A stretch of 51,326 nucleotides of DNA from assembly GCA_001920415.1 (NCBI GenBank), contig MNJR01000035.1, forward strand, positions 14,457-65,782. The letters run 5' to 3'. Source of the DNA: Acidobacteria bacterium 13_1_20CM_3_53_8. Lineage in GTDB: Bacteria; Acidobacteriota; Blastocatellia; Pyrinomonadales; Pyrinomonadaceae. Shown in pieces: positions 16,739 through 23,936 of the stretch. The position numbers and the translations under genes were made by a program. The notes beneath the pieces were generated by a model that was not told the DNA's origin, searched no databases, and saw nothing but the letters and a program-made list of their open reading frames with translations. Every line of letters starts with the position of its first letter. Positions within the stretch are counted from its first letter, which is position 1.

Positions 16739-18655
16739 ATGGAAATGATGTTGCGATTCACAAAAATCTTTGTACTGACGATCATCTCTCTCCTTGTCTT
16801 CTCAAATTTTAGTCGTTCGGGCGCGCAAAACGGTGCGCCGCGCTCGCTCGCAGAGATAAAGACGCGCGCAGAGTTTGACGAGCTTGCGCGCGTTTACGAT
16901 CCGAATACGCCTTACGCGCTGCCGCACGTTAATTTTGTCATTGACCGGCGCGACAACAATAAAATTTATTACGTCAACACGAAGCGCTACCCGTTTCATA
17001 AAGACTTTGTTAACGGCACGTATCTTTCGCTCGAACGCGGTCAGGAGTTTTTCGAGAACAATTATCTAAAACCCAACCGCCGCTTCATCCTCGGCACGAT
17101 TGCATATCAAACTCCAATCAGGCGATGGACGTTCGAGTTCTGGGAAGGCGATCTGATAACGCCCGATCTTGTAAAGCTCACGGCTGAAGTTATCAAGAAG
17201 AGTTTTTTTGAGGCGGTGGCGTACAAGCCAAACTCTACAAGGCAGGAGCAGGAGTCTGCTTCAATCGAGGGATTAGACCGCGTGCTCCAGAGCGACATAG
17301 CGCGCGAGCAGGAGTACGAGCCGCTGAACGTGGCGCGCGGCGTAGGTCGAATTCATATCATTCCGCACCTGGACGATCACGTCGAAATTGGCTCTAACGA
17401 AATCCTCGTCCTAGACGAAGTGCCTGTGAACTTGCCGCCCGTCGCAGGCATCATCACAACAAAACCTTCTACGCCGCTATCTCACATAAACCTTCTGGCG
17501 AAATCATGGGGCGTGCCTAACGCTTATATCAAGAACGCTCAGGAACTTTTCCGGCAGTACGACGGCTGGTGGGTTGTGTTGGAGACCAAGCACGACAGTT
17601 ACACTGTCAAGAAGGCTGACAACAACGTTCTGGACGAATACCAGCGACGATTGCGCGAGCGGCTTGATGTGATGAAGCCGCACTCCGATCTCTCCGTCCA
17701 GAAAATCGCATCTTTGCGCGAACAGCGTAAAAGTTCCGTCATCGCTTACGGCGCGAAGAGCGCTAATCTGGGTGAGGTGATGAACGCACATCTTCAGGGC
17801 ATAGCCGTGCCTGATGGCTTTACGCTTCCGTTCTACTACTTCGATCAGTTCATGAAGGAGAACGGTCTTGAGGAAGCCATGTACGAGATGCTTCAGGATC
17901 AAAAATTCGTGCATGACCCTGCGTACAGGCGCGACTACCTGAAAAAATTTCGTGAGCGCATACAGCAGGGCAAAGTGAATCCGGCATTACGCGCTGAAGT
18001 TCTGCACATGGCGCATGCGCGTTTTCCGGGCAAAGGGCTTTTCGTTCGCAGCTCGACCAATAGCGAAGACCTGCCGAATTTTAACGGCGCGGGGCTTTAC
18101 ACGACCGTGCCGAACGTTCGCACGGATGAACAGATCATCGAAGCTATAAAAACTGTCTGGGCGTCGGTCTGGAATTTCGAGGCATACGAGGCGCGCGAGC
18201 GAGCCAACATTGACCACTCGAAAATATTCATGGCCGTGCTCATACAGGAAGGCATCAACTCGGAAAGCTCAGGCGTGATGATTACCGCAGACCCTTTCGA
18301 CCGCGAGAACCACGACGCAATCTACATCAGCGCCAAGCGCGGCCTTGGCATACGCGTAGTCGAAGGTCAGAAGATAGCCGAGCAGATAATCTATCGCCCG
18401 CGCGCGAACGCAATACAGGTCTTGACTCGCTCTGAAGAAGACAGCCTGCTGACTTTCGACGAGGCAGGCGGCGTGCGCGAAGTTCCAATCGCGGGCGAGC
18501 GCAAGGTGCTTACAGACGATGTGATACGCGATCTGGTGCGAGCCGCCGCCCTTATCAAGCGCGTCTTCGGCGGGCGCGACCAGGACATAGAATGGGCCTA
18601 CATGCGCGGCCAGATTTACATAGTGCAATCCAGGCCGTACATTGCTGGAGGATGA
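16739..18655 (+). CDS. Exported glucan-dikinase-like protein (PEP-utilising His domain plus PEP/pyruvate ATP-grasp domain)
   Basis: 638 residues. Residues ~5-30 are a signal peptide or anchor ending SGAQ. Residues 35-195 are unrecognised. Residues ~195-295 are a swivelling phosphohistidine domain with TPLSHINLLAKSWGVP (candidate phospho-His 249). Residues ~330-638 are a PEP/pyruvate-type ATP-binding domain: GAKSANLGEV, FVRSSTNSEDLPNFNGAGLY, VWASVWN (473-479), MAVLIQEGINSESSGVM, and a terminal IEWAYMRGQIYIVQSRPY. The His-domain-before-ATP-domain order and the VWASxxN...DHxxxxMAVLxQExIN series match alpha-glucan water dikinases better than PEP synthase, and there is no PEP barrel. The GAGGTG ribosome binding site overlaps the upstream stop. 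An ATP enzyme with an export signal is odd. Confidence 0.75.
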   Translation: MEMMLRFTKIFVLTIISLLVFSNFSRSGAQNGAPRSLAEIKTRAEFDELARVYDPNTPYALPHVNFVIDRRDNNKIYYVNTKRYPFHKDFVNGTYLSLERGQEFFENNYLKPNRRFILGTIAYQTPIRRWTFEFWEGDLITPDLVKLTAEVIKKSFFEAVAYKPNSTRQEQESASIEGLDRVLQSDIAREQEYEPLNVARGVGRIHIIPHLDDHVEIGSNEILVLDEVPVNLPPVAGIITTKPSTPLSHINLLAKSWGVPNAYIKNAQELFRQYDGWWVVLETKHDSYTVKKADNNVLDEYQRRLRERLDVMKPHSDLSVQKIASLREQRKSSVIAYGAKSANLGEVMNAHLQGIAVPDGFTLPFYYFDQFMKENGLEEAMYEMLQDQKFVHDPAYRRDYLKKFRERIQQGKVNPALRAEVLHMAHARFPGKGLFVRSSTNSEDLPNFNGAGLYTTVPNVRTDEQIIEAIKTVWASVWNFEAYEARERANIDHSKIFMAVLIQEGINSESSGVMITADPFDRENHDAIYISAKRGLGIRVVEGQKIAEQIIYRPRANAIQVLTRSEEDSLLTFDEAGGVREVPIAGERKVLTDDVIRDLVRAAALIKRVFGGRDQDIEWAYMRGQIYIVQSRPYIAGG

Positions 18656-18751
18656 AGAGGAGACGCGGAGAGGGGGAGACCGAGGCGACGCGGAGATAAA
18701 ACAAAACCGCTTTTCTCTTTTCCCCGTGTCACCGCGTCTCCGCGTCTTCTG
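18654..18751. repeat. Family C-like palindrome 5 (GGAGACGCGGAG words)
   Basis: GAAGAGGAGACGCGGAGA on the left pairs with CGCGTCTCCGCGTCTTC on the right. The word unit is longer than 7 here. The left arm starts within the TGA stop of the dikinase gene. If translated it would add a spurious N-terminal extension to the next gene. Confidence 0.7.
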
Positions 18752-18767
18752 CTCATCCCTGCTTTTG

Positions 18768-19322
18768 ATGATAAGAATGAAACGAATATTTCTATATTCT
18801 GTGTGCTGCTCTCTTGCGTTCGTCTTCGGCGCGTGTGGGAATCAGCCTGTGGAAGTGAGCAGGAATGTCGCGTCGAACACGAATGCGCCGGGCGCTTCTT
18901 CGGCTAATCCACCCGCAGCATCAGCCCCTGCTGCTTCTCAGGCATCCGGCGGAGGCGAGGCGATTGATACGTCGAAGTATGACGCGGCGATTGATAGCGC
19001 GAAGAAGCAGGCGGACAGGAAACCGAATGATCTTGGTGCACGCTCTGCGCTCGCTCATGCTTATCTGGCGCGAGCGAATGCTTTGAGGGACGCGCGACAG
19101 TACCGCGTTGCGCTGGGCGATTACCGCCGCACGTTGCAGTACGACCCTGAAAACCGCGATGCGCAGCAGAACGCTGCGATGATTATCATGATAATGAAGC
19201 AGATGGGACGCGAAGTGCCTGAGCCGGGCCAAGAGCCTGCACCGCTTCCTTTCCAGGGTGGCGCTGCGAATAGGCCGAGCGCATCCGCGAGTTCATCCGT
19301 TCCGCTTGCAAAATCTCATTGA
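18768..19322 (+). CDS. TPR-containing lipoprotein
   Basis: About 184 residues from the ATG at 18768 (a second ATG three codons later is equally good). The N terminus is a lipoprotein signal peptide with lipobox VFGAC before a Ser/Ala/Pro-rich linker. Residues from IDTSKYDAAIDSAKKQ onwards form about two tetratricopeptide repeats (LGARSALAHAYLARANALRD; YRVALGDYRRTLQYDPENRD), followed by a Met-rich helix (IIMIMKQM) and a disordered tail. It is probably a periplasmic scaffold at the membrane. The frame continues upstream to 18642, but those residues are only the translated palindrome. The gene could be co-transcribed with the dikinase gene. Confidence 0.7.
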   Translation: MIRMKRIFLYSVCCSLAFVFGACGNQPVEVSRNVASNTNAPGASSANPPAASAPAASQASGGGEAIDTSKYDAAIDSAKKQADRKPNDLGARSALAHAYLARANALRDARQYRVALGDYRRTLQYDPENRDAQQNAAMIIMIMKQMGREVPEPGQEPAPLPFQGGAANRPSASASSSVPLAKSH

Positions 19323-19333
19323 TGAAAAGTAAG

Positions 19334-19464
19334 AACTCTTAGCGAGCTTAAGTATTTCCCTTTGCGCCTTTGCGTGAACATGCAACGCGCATGAATCTTA
19401 AGTATTAGGTGAATTGCAGGTTCTCGCAAAGGCGCAAAGATAAAAGATAAGCTCGCAATGAGTT
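19334..19464. repeat. Family A palindrome, copy 4
   Basis: CTTTGCGCCTTTGCGTGAAC pairs with GGTTCTCGCAAAGGCGCAAA (one mismatch in the arm). The outer pairing is AACTCTTAGCGAGCTTA with TAAGCTCGCAATGAGTT. It lies between two plus-strand genes. Confidence 0.8.
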
Positions 19465-19508
19465 GAGTCTTTAGCTTCTTGAGAAATTCTTGCTGGTGAC
19501 GAAAATTT

Positions 19509-20246
19509 ATGAGTGTGTTTGCTGATGGAATACTGAACGGTCGCGTTGCATTTGTGACGGGTGGCGGTACTGGGATAACTGGTGGCGTGGCGCGTGCTTT
19601 ATCTGAGGCTGGCGCGCGTGTGGCGCTCATAAGCCGGAAGATGGAGCACCTTGAGCCTGCTGCCGAACGGATTCGCGCTCGCGGCGGGGAAGCGTTCGCA
19701 GTTGCGGCTGACGTGCGGAATTACGATGAAGTTGAGAGGGCGATTGCGGCGACAGTCGAAAAATTCGGCCATGTTGAGATGTCAGCCAATGCGTTCGGCT
19801 CTGTGGTTGACATTGATCTGAAAGGCACGTTCAACGTCTGTAGGTCTGCATTTTCAGAACTCAAAAAACATAGCGGCCAAATCTTGAACATCTCTGCTAC
19901 GCTCCATTACGTGGGCACGCCTCTTCAGCTTCACGTCTCTGCTGCGAAAGCTGGCGTTGATGCTTTGACTCGTCAACTCGCCGTAGAGTGGGGACGCTAC
20001 CGTATTCGCTCGAACGCCATAGCGCCCGGCCCTATTGAAGACACGGAAGGAATGCAACGGCTAGTCCCGCCTGAGATTAAAGAGAGACTTCTGCGCAGCA
20101 TCCCCGTCGGGCGCTTCGGTCGAATAAAAGATATAGAACACGCGGCGGTCTTTCTCTGCTCCGAAGCCGCAAGCTTCATCAACGGCGCTGTCATTGTGGT
20201 TGATGGGGGTCAGTGGCTGGCATCTGGCCGAACGATTGAGAAGTGA
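19509..20246 (+). CDS. SDR oxidoreductase, 2,4-dienoyl-CoA reductase-like, with an internal deletion
   Basis: 245 residues. The cofactor motif is VAFVTGGGTGITGGVARAL. Later segments (NISATLHYVG, HVSAAKAGVDALTRQLAVEWG, IRSNAIAPGPIEDTEGM) resemble peroxisomal-type 2,4-dienoyl-CoA reductases, which reduce unsaturated fatty acyl-CoA with NADPH. Between FGHVE (residue 90) and MSANAF (91) the family normally has about 17-20 residues including the NNAG motif of strand beta-4; here they are absent while the frame stays open. The protein is therefore short and may be inactive. The gene ends at the left border of the integron cassette array, where the first attC is truncated. Confidence 0.8.
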   Translation: MSVFADGILNGRVAFVTGGGTGITGGVARALSEAGARVALISRKMEHLEPAAERIRARGGEAFAVAADVRNYDEVERAIAATVEKFGHVEMSANAFGSVVDIDLKGTFNVCRSAFSELKKHSGQILNISATLHYVGTPLQLHVSAAKAGVDALTRQLAVEWGRYRIRSNAIAPGPIEDTEGMQRLVPPEIKERLLRSIPVGRFGRIKDIEHAAVFLCSEAASFINGAVIVVDGGQWLASGRTIEK

Positions 20247-20249
20247 AAG

Positions 20250-20331
20250 TTTCGCGCGGCCTTTCGTTCAGGTGTAAAGACAAGCATGAAAGTATTGCTA
20301 TCGGGCGGTCGAGTTGAATGAGTTGTTAGAC
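20250..20331 (-). repeat. attC 1, truncated
   Basis: The right core GTTAGAC (20325-20331) and its arm (GGTCGAGTTGAATGAGTT) are intact and match the other sites. The left half should end in an RYYYAAC core, but the sequence instead runs into the SDR gene stop (20244-20246) without one. The site has lost the half that carries the recombination point. Confidence 0.7.
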
Positions 20332-20366
20332 GCGGGGTGTGAGTAAAGCGCAATCAAAATTAGTTG

Positions 20367-20660
20367 CTAAAGTGTTGCGCGTTTTTCCAACCATCGCTTA
20401 AATGAACTTTGACTCTCACCAGAGGGCTTCCCCAGCAGCAGATTTTCGACACTAATGTCTTCATCAAGGTCAGGCCAGTGAATCCCCTCTTTATCTCCTA
20501 TAAAACGCCAGTTACGCCGTTCCTCTTGTGCCCCATGTAATAGCCGGGGATACCACGCAAGGGGAACCGAAATAGTACGCCCGTCATTTAGATCAACTGC
20601 AAGAGTATCATCTGTGACGGTCACATTCTGCGCTTTGACTTCAGCCGTTAAAATACTCAT
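20367..20660 (-). CDS. DUF2442 protein, second gene of cassette 1
   Basis: 97 residues. VTVTDDTLAVDLNDGRTISV and PLAWYPRLLHG followed by WRFIGDKEGIHWPDLDEDIS are the hallmark series of DUF2442. The family is often found next to DUF4160 genes and has been proposed as the antitoxin-like partner; its activity is not established. It overlaps the upstream DUF4160 gene by 20 bases, so the two are surely co-expressed. The TAG stop lies 36 bases from the attC core. Confidence 0.85.
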   Translation of the reverse strand: MSILTAEVKAQNVTVTDDTLAVDLNDGRTISVPLAWYPRLLHGAQEERRNWRFIGDKEGIHWPDLDEDISVENLLLGKPSGESQSSFKRWLEKRATL

Positions 20661-20877
20661 TCCAACTCCTCAATAAATCGTCTCGATTTTCTTCAACAAG
20701 TTTATGGATGCGATTAATTTCAGGCCTGCTGAAGCCTCCACTATTTTGCAATCTTACAGGTTCCAGCCAAAATTTAGCTTTATCAACATCCCGCTCAATG
20801 TGAATGTGTGGCGGCTCATCACGATCACCAGCATAAAAGAAGAATCTATATGGCCCGCTTCTCAGTACAGTCGGCAT
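20641..20877 (-). CDS. DUF4160 protein, first gene of cassette 1
   Basis: 78 residues. The series YRFFFYAGDRDEPPHIHIERD, AKFWLEPV, NSGGFSRPEINRIHKLVEEN is characteristic of DUF4160. These small proteins pair with DUF2442 proteins and are suspected toxins in a type II-like module, but no activity is proven. A conserved His pair in the EPPHIHIE segment may bind metal or be catalytic (inference). A two-gene cassette is less common than a one-gene cassette. Confidence 0.85.
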   Translation of the reverse strand: MPTVLRSGPYRFFFYAGDRDEPPHIHIERDVDKAKFWLEPVRLQNSGGFSRPEINRIHKLVEENRDDLLRSWNEYFNG

Positions 20878-20949
20878 TGTTTCACACTAATTTCTTGTTA
20901 TCAACACTGAGAATCTATGTGATTACAGAGTGTCAGTCAACAGGCAAGC

Positions 20950-21056
20950 GTCTAACGCCCGAACCCGCCGCCCGACGCGAGCAACAACGCGAATTGAATC
21001 AATAAATGTTCATGAAAGGCAAGCTTAGGGCAGTCGGGTTTAATGAGTTGTTATGC
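20950..21056 (-). repeat. attC 2 (107 bp)
   Basis: Cores GTCTAAC (20950-20956) and GTTATGC (21050-21056). Arms TAACGCCCGAACCCG and CGGGTTTAATGAGTTGTTA pair imperfectly. It belongs to the coiled-coil cassette. Confidence 0.85.
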
Positions 21057-21107
21057 TGCCCGCGATGAGACTCTATGCCAGTGAGGATCATTTTGCATGG
21101 AGAGCAA

Positions 21108-21416
21108 TTACTGCATAGGTTTAGATTCAAGTTTATCCATGCGATCTTCTATTCGTGTTTGATCGGCACGCAACGTAAGCATGTCTTGACTCAGCACATT
21201 CAGCTTGCGCTCAACTGTATCAAGTTTTTGACTCACGGCTAGAATCTCGGCCAGTGCGCGCTCCCAAATTGGTTTTGTATCATAGGACTTTTGTTCAAGC
21301 TTCTGTAATCGTGAATCTAAATCACTCAATCCGGCATCTATAGCATCAAAGCGAGCAAAAACTCGTTCCTCAAAGGAGCGACTACCACTCATATCTTCTG
21401 TTTTTTCTTCACTCAT
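21108..21416 (-). CDS. Coiled-coil hypothetical protein, cassette 2
   Basis: 102 residues, with no recognised domain. From residue ~15 it is nearly all predicted helix with heptad spacing (FDAIDAGLSDLDSRLQKLEQ; LDTVERKLNVLSQDM; IEDRMDKLESK), broken once by DTKPIWERALAEIL. Small proteins of this kind, with a TKPIWE-like break, are common orphan genes in Acidobacteriota and other environmental phyla; no function is known to me. The ribosome binding site is weak. It is alone in its cassette. Confidence 0.65.
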   Translation of the reverse strand: MSEEKTEDMSGSRSFEERVFARFDAIDAGLSDLDSRLQKLEQKSYDTKPIWERALAEILAVSQKLDTVERKLNVLSQDMLTLRADQTRIEDRMDKLESKPMQ

Positions 21417-21490
21417 TATGTGGATTATGAAGGTTATTTAACGAGTATTCAAGCTGAATTAATGTCCGGTAAGAAACCAGAGAGAAAGCG

Positions 21491-21592
21491 GCATAACGCT
21501 CGAATTAACCGGGCGGTAAATTTTGAGAGAAGCATTCGATCTTGCGGATGAAAGGCCCGCTATTCGCGCTCCGGCTGAATGAGTTGTTAGGC
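21491..21592 (-). repeat. attC 3 (102 bp)
   Basis: Cores GCATAAC (21491-21497) and GTTAGGC (21586-21592). Arm TAACGCTCGAATTAACCGG pairs with CCGGCTGAATGAGTTGTTA. Confidence 0.9.
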
Positions 21593-21606
21593 GCAGTCTC
21601 TAAGAT

Positions 21607-21927
21607 TCAAGGGAAATCTATCTCTTCATAACTACCAAGACGCAACTTATATACTGCCTGAACAACCAGAGCAACATTGTTCTTAATCCGAGGCCAATTT
21701 GTCGTCAGCAAAACTACCACAGCGATTCTCCGACCTGACAGATTTTGCTGGTAACGAAGATTCTGATCCGTTGTGATAAGAGCATCAAACCCTTCTGCTT
21801 CAGCCTGAGTTAGCAAATCACCGTTCTTGAGATTGCTCCATCCTTTTTCATAGACTGTCTCGATTGTATGATTCGGTAGGTAATTCCGTAAAGGAACGGG
21901 AGTTCCTTGGTCAAATAGTATTTTCAT
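21607..21927 (-). CDS. DUF5615 PIN-like protein (putative toxin), cassette 3
   Basis: 106 residues. It starts MKILFDQGTPVPLRNYLP (first PIN-like aspartate), then WSNLKNGDLLTQAEAEGFDALITTDQNLRYQQN with the second acidic cluster (TTDQN). This is the DUF5615 family, a PIN-like nuclease fold usually encoded with a DUF433 protein and treated as a toxin-antitoxin module. An RNase role is inferred from the fold. The start codon is two bases after the DUF433 stop, so translation is coupled. Confidence 0.85.
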   Translation of the reverse strand: MKILFDQGTPVPLRNYLPNHTIETVYEKGWSNLKNGDLLTQAEAEGFDALITTDQNLRYQQNLSGRRIAVVVLLTTNWPRIKNNVALVVQAVYKLRLGSYEEIDFP

Positions 21928-21929
21928 TA

Positions 21930-22160
21930 CTATGCTGCTTGAAGATCAGCTTTGAGACTTTGAATTGTATATTCAAGGATAGCCTCTACTTGTTCTTTAG
22001 TGACGCCAGGAAACCACAATAAAAAGTCATCAATAGATGCCCCACCTTCAAGGTTCTCAAATAGCGCGATTACTGGGACACGAGTATTACGGAAGACCCA
22101 TGAACCGCTAACCCTTTCTGGGTCTCGCTCTACTGCGGGACATGAAGACCAATCAATCAT
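21930..22160 (-). CDS. DUF433 protein (putative antitoxin), cassette 3
   Basis: 76 residues. GSWVFRNTRVPVIALFENLEGGASIDDFLLWFPGVTKEQVEAILEY is the DUF433 core (motif beginning at residue 20), a winged-helix-like small DNA-binding protein of the VapB-like antitoxin class. With the downstream DUF5615 gene it makes a complete two-gene module within one cassette. Toxin-antitoxin cassettes are known to stabilise integron arrays, which would fit an array that has lost its integrase. Confidence 0.85.
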   Translation of the reverse strand: MIDWSSCPAVERDPERVSGSWVFRNTRVPVIALFENLEGGASIDDFLLWFPGVTKEQVEAILEYTIQSLKADLQAA

Positions 22161-22209
22161 GAAAGAACAATACCGCCTTTAGTCGGATCAAGGCAAGAGC
22201 GGTCTCTGC

Positions 22210-22299
22210 GCATAACGCCAGGCATCAGCGGCGAGCGCCCGCCCGACGTTGATGAGAGAGGCGCTGTGGCGCGAGTCCGCTGCATGCCGAGCGTTAGGT
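22210..22299 (-). repeat. attC 4 (90 bp), a different subtype
   Basis: Cores GCATAAC (22210-22216) and GTTAGGT (22293-22299). Arms are AGGCATCAGCGG and CCGCTGCATGCC, differing by one unpaired base, as expected for the extrahelical base that sets strand choice. It lacks the AACTCATT-type arm of the other sites, so it probably came from a different integron pool. The dehydrogenase gene's TAA stop is inside the core. Confidence 0.8.
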
Positions 22300-23178
22300 T
22301 TTGTTGCTATGTCCCACAGTTATTACTACATTCCCTTTTTTGTGCCCTTTATCCACATATCTGTGAGCCTCGACGATCTGTTCCAGCGGATAGCACCTAT
22401 CTATGACCGCTCTAAAATGGCCCTCTTCAATTATCTGTCTCAGTCGAACAAGGTATTCGGCGCGCGGCCACGGCATTCCACCGTCTACCGAGACGTACTT
22501 TCCGCCCTGCGCCAGTGCGTTCTTGCACTGTACTTTTAATTTTGAGCTTTTCCTTCTTCCGACGGCATCAAGGATAAAATCATAAAGCTCTAAACTGCTA
22601 ATAGAATCCTCTCTGGTGTAATCAATCACTTTATCTGCGCCCAGAGATTTCACTAACTCTAAATTCGTCGTGCTGCAAACGGCAGTGACTTCTGCGCCAA
22701 GGTACTTAGCAAGCTGCACGGCGGTTGTTCCTATAGCACCGGAAGCTCCGTAGACCAGCACTTTCTGTCCGCTTTGGATATTCCCTTTGTTCATAAAATG
22801 CGACGCTAACATTGCGCCATAAGGGACTGCGGCGGCTTCCTCATAGTTCATCGTAGCCGGTTTGATTGCTAGACAGCCGGTCATCGTCCCTGCTTCCGGC
22901 ATACACGTGTACTCGGCATAAGCGCCCTGCCTAAGACCGGTTGAGCCATAAACTTGATCGCCTTGCCTAAAGAGCTTTACGTCTTTGCCTACTGCTTCAA
23001 CGTCTCCCGCCAGCACAAAGCCAGGCAAGTCAGAGCGGCGCATGAGGGAGTCGCTTGCCGTTACTGCTGTGGCGTAGATTTTTATGAGCACTTCATTATT
23101 TTTCGGCGTAGGTTTTTCCACCTCTTTGAGCTGAAGAACCTCCGGCGGCCCATACTTTGTGCATACAATTGCTTTCAT
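22294..23178 (-). CDS. Zinc-type alcohol dehydrogenase / quinone oxidoreductase-like protein, cassette 4
   Basis: About 294 residues from [17 protein letters not shown]. It is an MDR-superfamily enzyme: N-terminal GroES-like fold ([28 protein letters not shown]), Rossmann motif [23 protein letters not shown], and C-terminal [22 protein letters not shown]. Catalytic zinc ligands are not evident, so it is closer to NADPH quinone reductases. The frame extends to a TTG at 23244, but the ATG at 23178 has GGGGA six bases upstream. Start and stop both fit between attC 5 and attC 4. It is the largest cassette here. Confidence 0.85.
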   Translation of the reverse strand: MKAIVCTKYGPPEVLQLKEVEKPTPKNNEVLIKIYATAVTASDSLMRRSDLPGFVLAGDVEAVGKDVKLFRQGDQVYGSTGLRQGAYAEYTCMPEAGTMTGCLAIKPATMNYEEAAAVPYGAMLASHFMNKGNIQSGQKVLVYGASGAIGTTAVQLAKYLGAEVTAVCSTTNLELVKSLGADKVIDYTREDSISSLELYDFILDAVGRRKSSKLKVQCKNALAQGGKYVSVDGGMPWPRAEYLVRLRQIIEEGHFRAVIDRCYPLEQIVEAHRYVDKGHKKGNVVITVGHSNKT

Positions 23179-23245
23179 AAGCATCCCCACAAGATTACTT
23201 TTCTTCGACCTTCTACAACATAAATCTACCCGACGAGTTTCCAAA

Positions 23246-23348
23246 ACCTAACGCCCGGCATCACCCGCCGCGCATTCAATCCCGAAATCATTCAAGTTCA
23301 CGATGAGAGGCACGCTAACTCGCGGTCGGCTCCAATGACTTGTTGGGC
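23246..23348 (-). repeat. attC 5 (103 bp)
   Basis: Cores ACCTAAC (23246-23252) and GTTGGGC (23342-23348). Arm CGGCATCACCCGCCGCG pairs with CGCGGTCGGCTCCAATGAC. Confidence 0.85.
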
Positions 23349-23372
23349 TTCGTGTCATCTTTAGCAGACACC

Positions 23373-23804
23373 TCAATTATTGATTGCCGTTATTTTGAAT
23401 GCGCTACTGTTTGGCATCTGATTGAACCATATTTCGCCATCGCCAATCATTACGCCCTGCCAATTAACGAATAACTCGGAAACTCGCTGTCTAGCAAGAG
23501 CCTGTCGAACTCCATGATTGAAAACCAAATTGTACCGCCCCAACAAGTCTACCTTTCGCCTCAGCCTAATTCTGCGCCCTGCGACCCTTACGAAAATAGG
23601 ATAATCAATCATGGATGCAACTTTAGCACGGTTGTCTTCTGCTACGGCTCGCTGCAATTTATAAAAGAAACTTTCAGCCGCAGCAGCATTATCTATGCCC
23701 GCAACTTCATATCTTCCGGTTTGTTGAGCGGAACTAACAGAAACAATCCCGATACTCAACACAATCAGCAGAGCAAGTATAATTTTTAGCACCATACTTT
23801 CCAT
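23373..23804 (-). CDS. Exported hypothetical protein, possibly NTF2-like, cassette 5
   Basis: 143 residues with a clear signal peptide (VLKIILALLIVLSIGIVSVSSAQQ). The mature part has AAESFFYKLQRAVAEDNRAKVASMIDYPIF, then a basic strand pair and LGRYNLVFNHGVRQAL..., ending in VMIGDGEIWFNQMP. The helix-strand order suggests an NTF2-like or SnoaL-like small fold, but this is a guess from pattern. A second ATG three codons in is possible. Exported proteins are a frequent class among environmental cassettes. Confidence 0.7.
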   Translation of the reverse strand: MESMVLKIILALLIVLSIGIVSVSSAQQTGRYEVAGIDNAAAAESFFYKLQRAVAEDNRAKVASMIDYPIFVRVAGRRIRLRRKVDLLGRYNLVFNHGVRQALARQRVSELFVNWQGVMIGDGEIWFNQMPNSSAFKITAINN

Positions 23805-23834
23805 AAGTCTCAGATTACATCACAAAGCGAAGAA

Positions 23835-23936
23835 GCCCAACGCCCGAATTAACCGGGCGCGCATTCAACGCCGCGACGGACAAGTCCTCAATGAAAGATA
23901 AGCTAACTCGCGCTCCGGTTGAATGAGTTGTTAAGT
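23835..23936 (-). repeat. attC 6 (102 bp)
   Basis: Cores GCCCAAC (23835-23841) and GTTAAGT (23930-23936). Arm CGCCCGAATTAACCGGGCG pairs with CGCTCCGGTTGAATGAG. The Nudix-like gene's TAA stop (23931-23933) is in the core. Confidence 0.9.
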
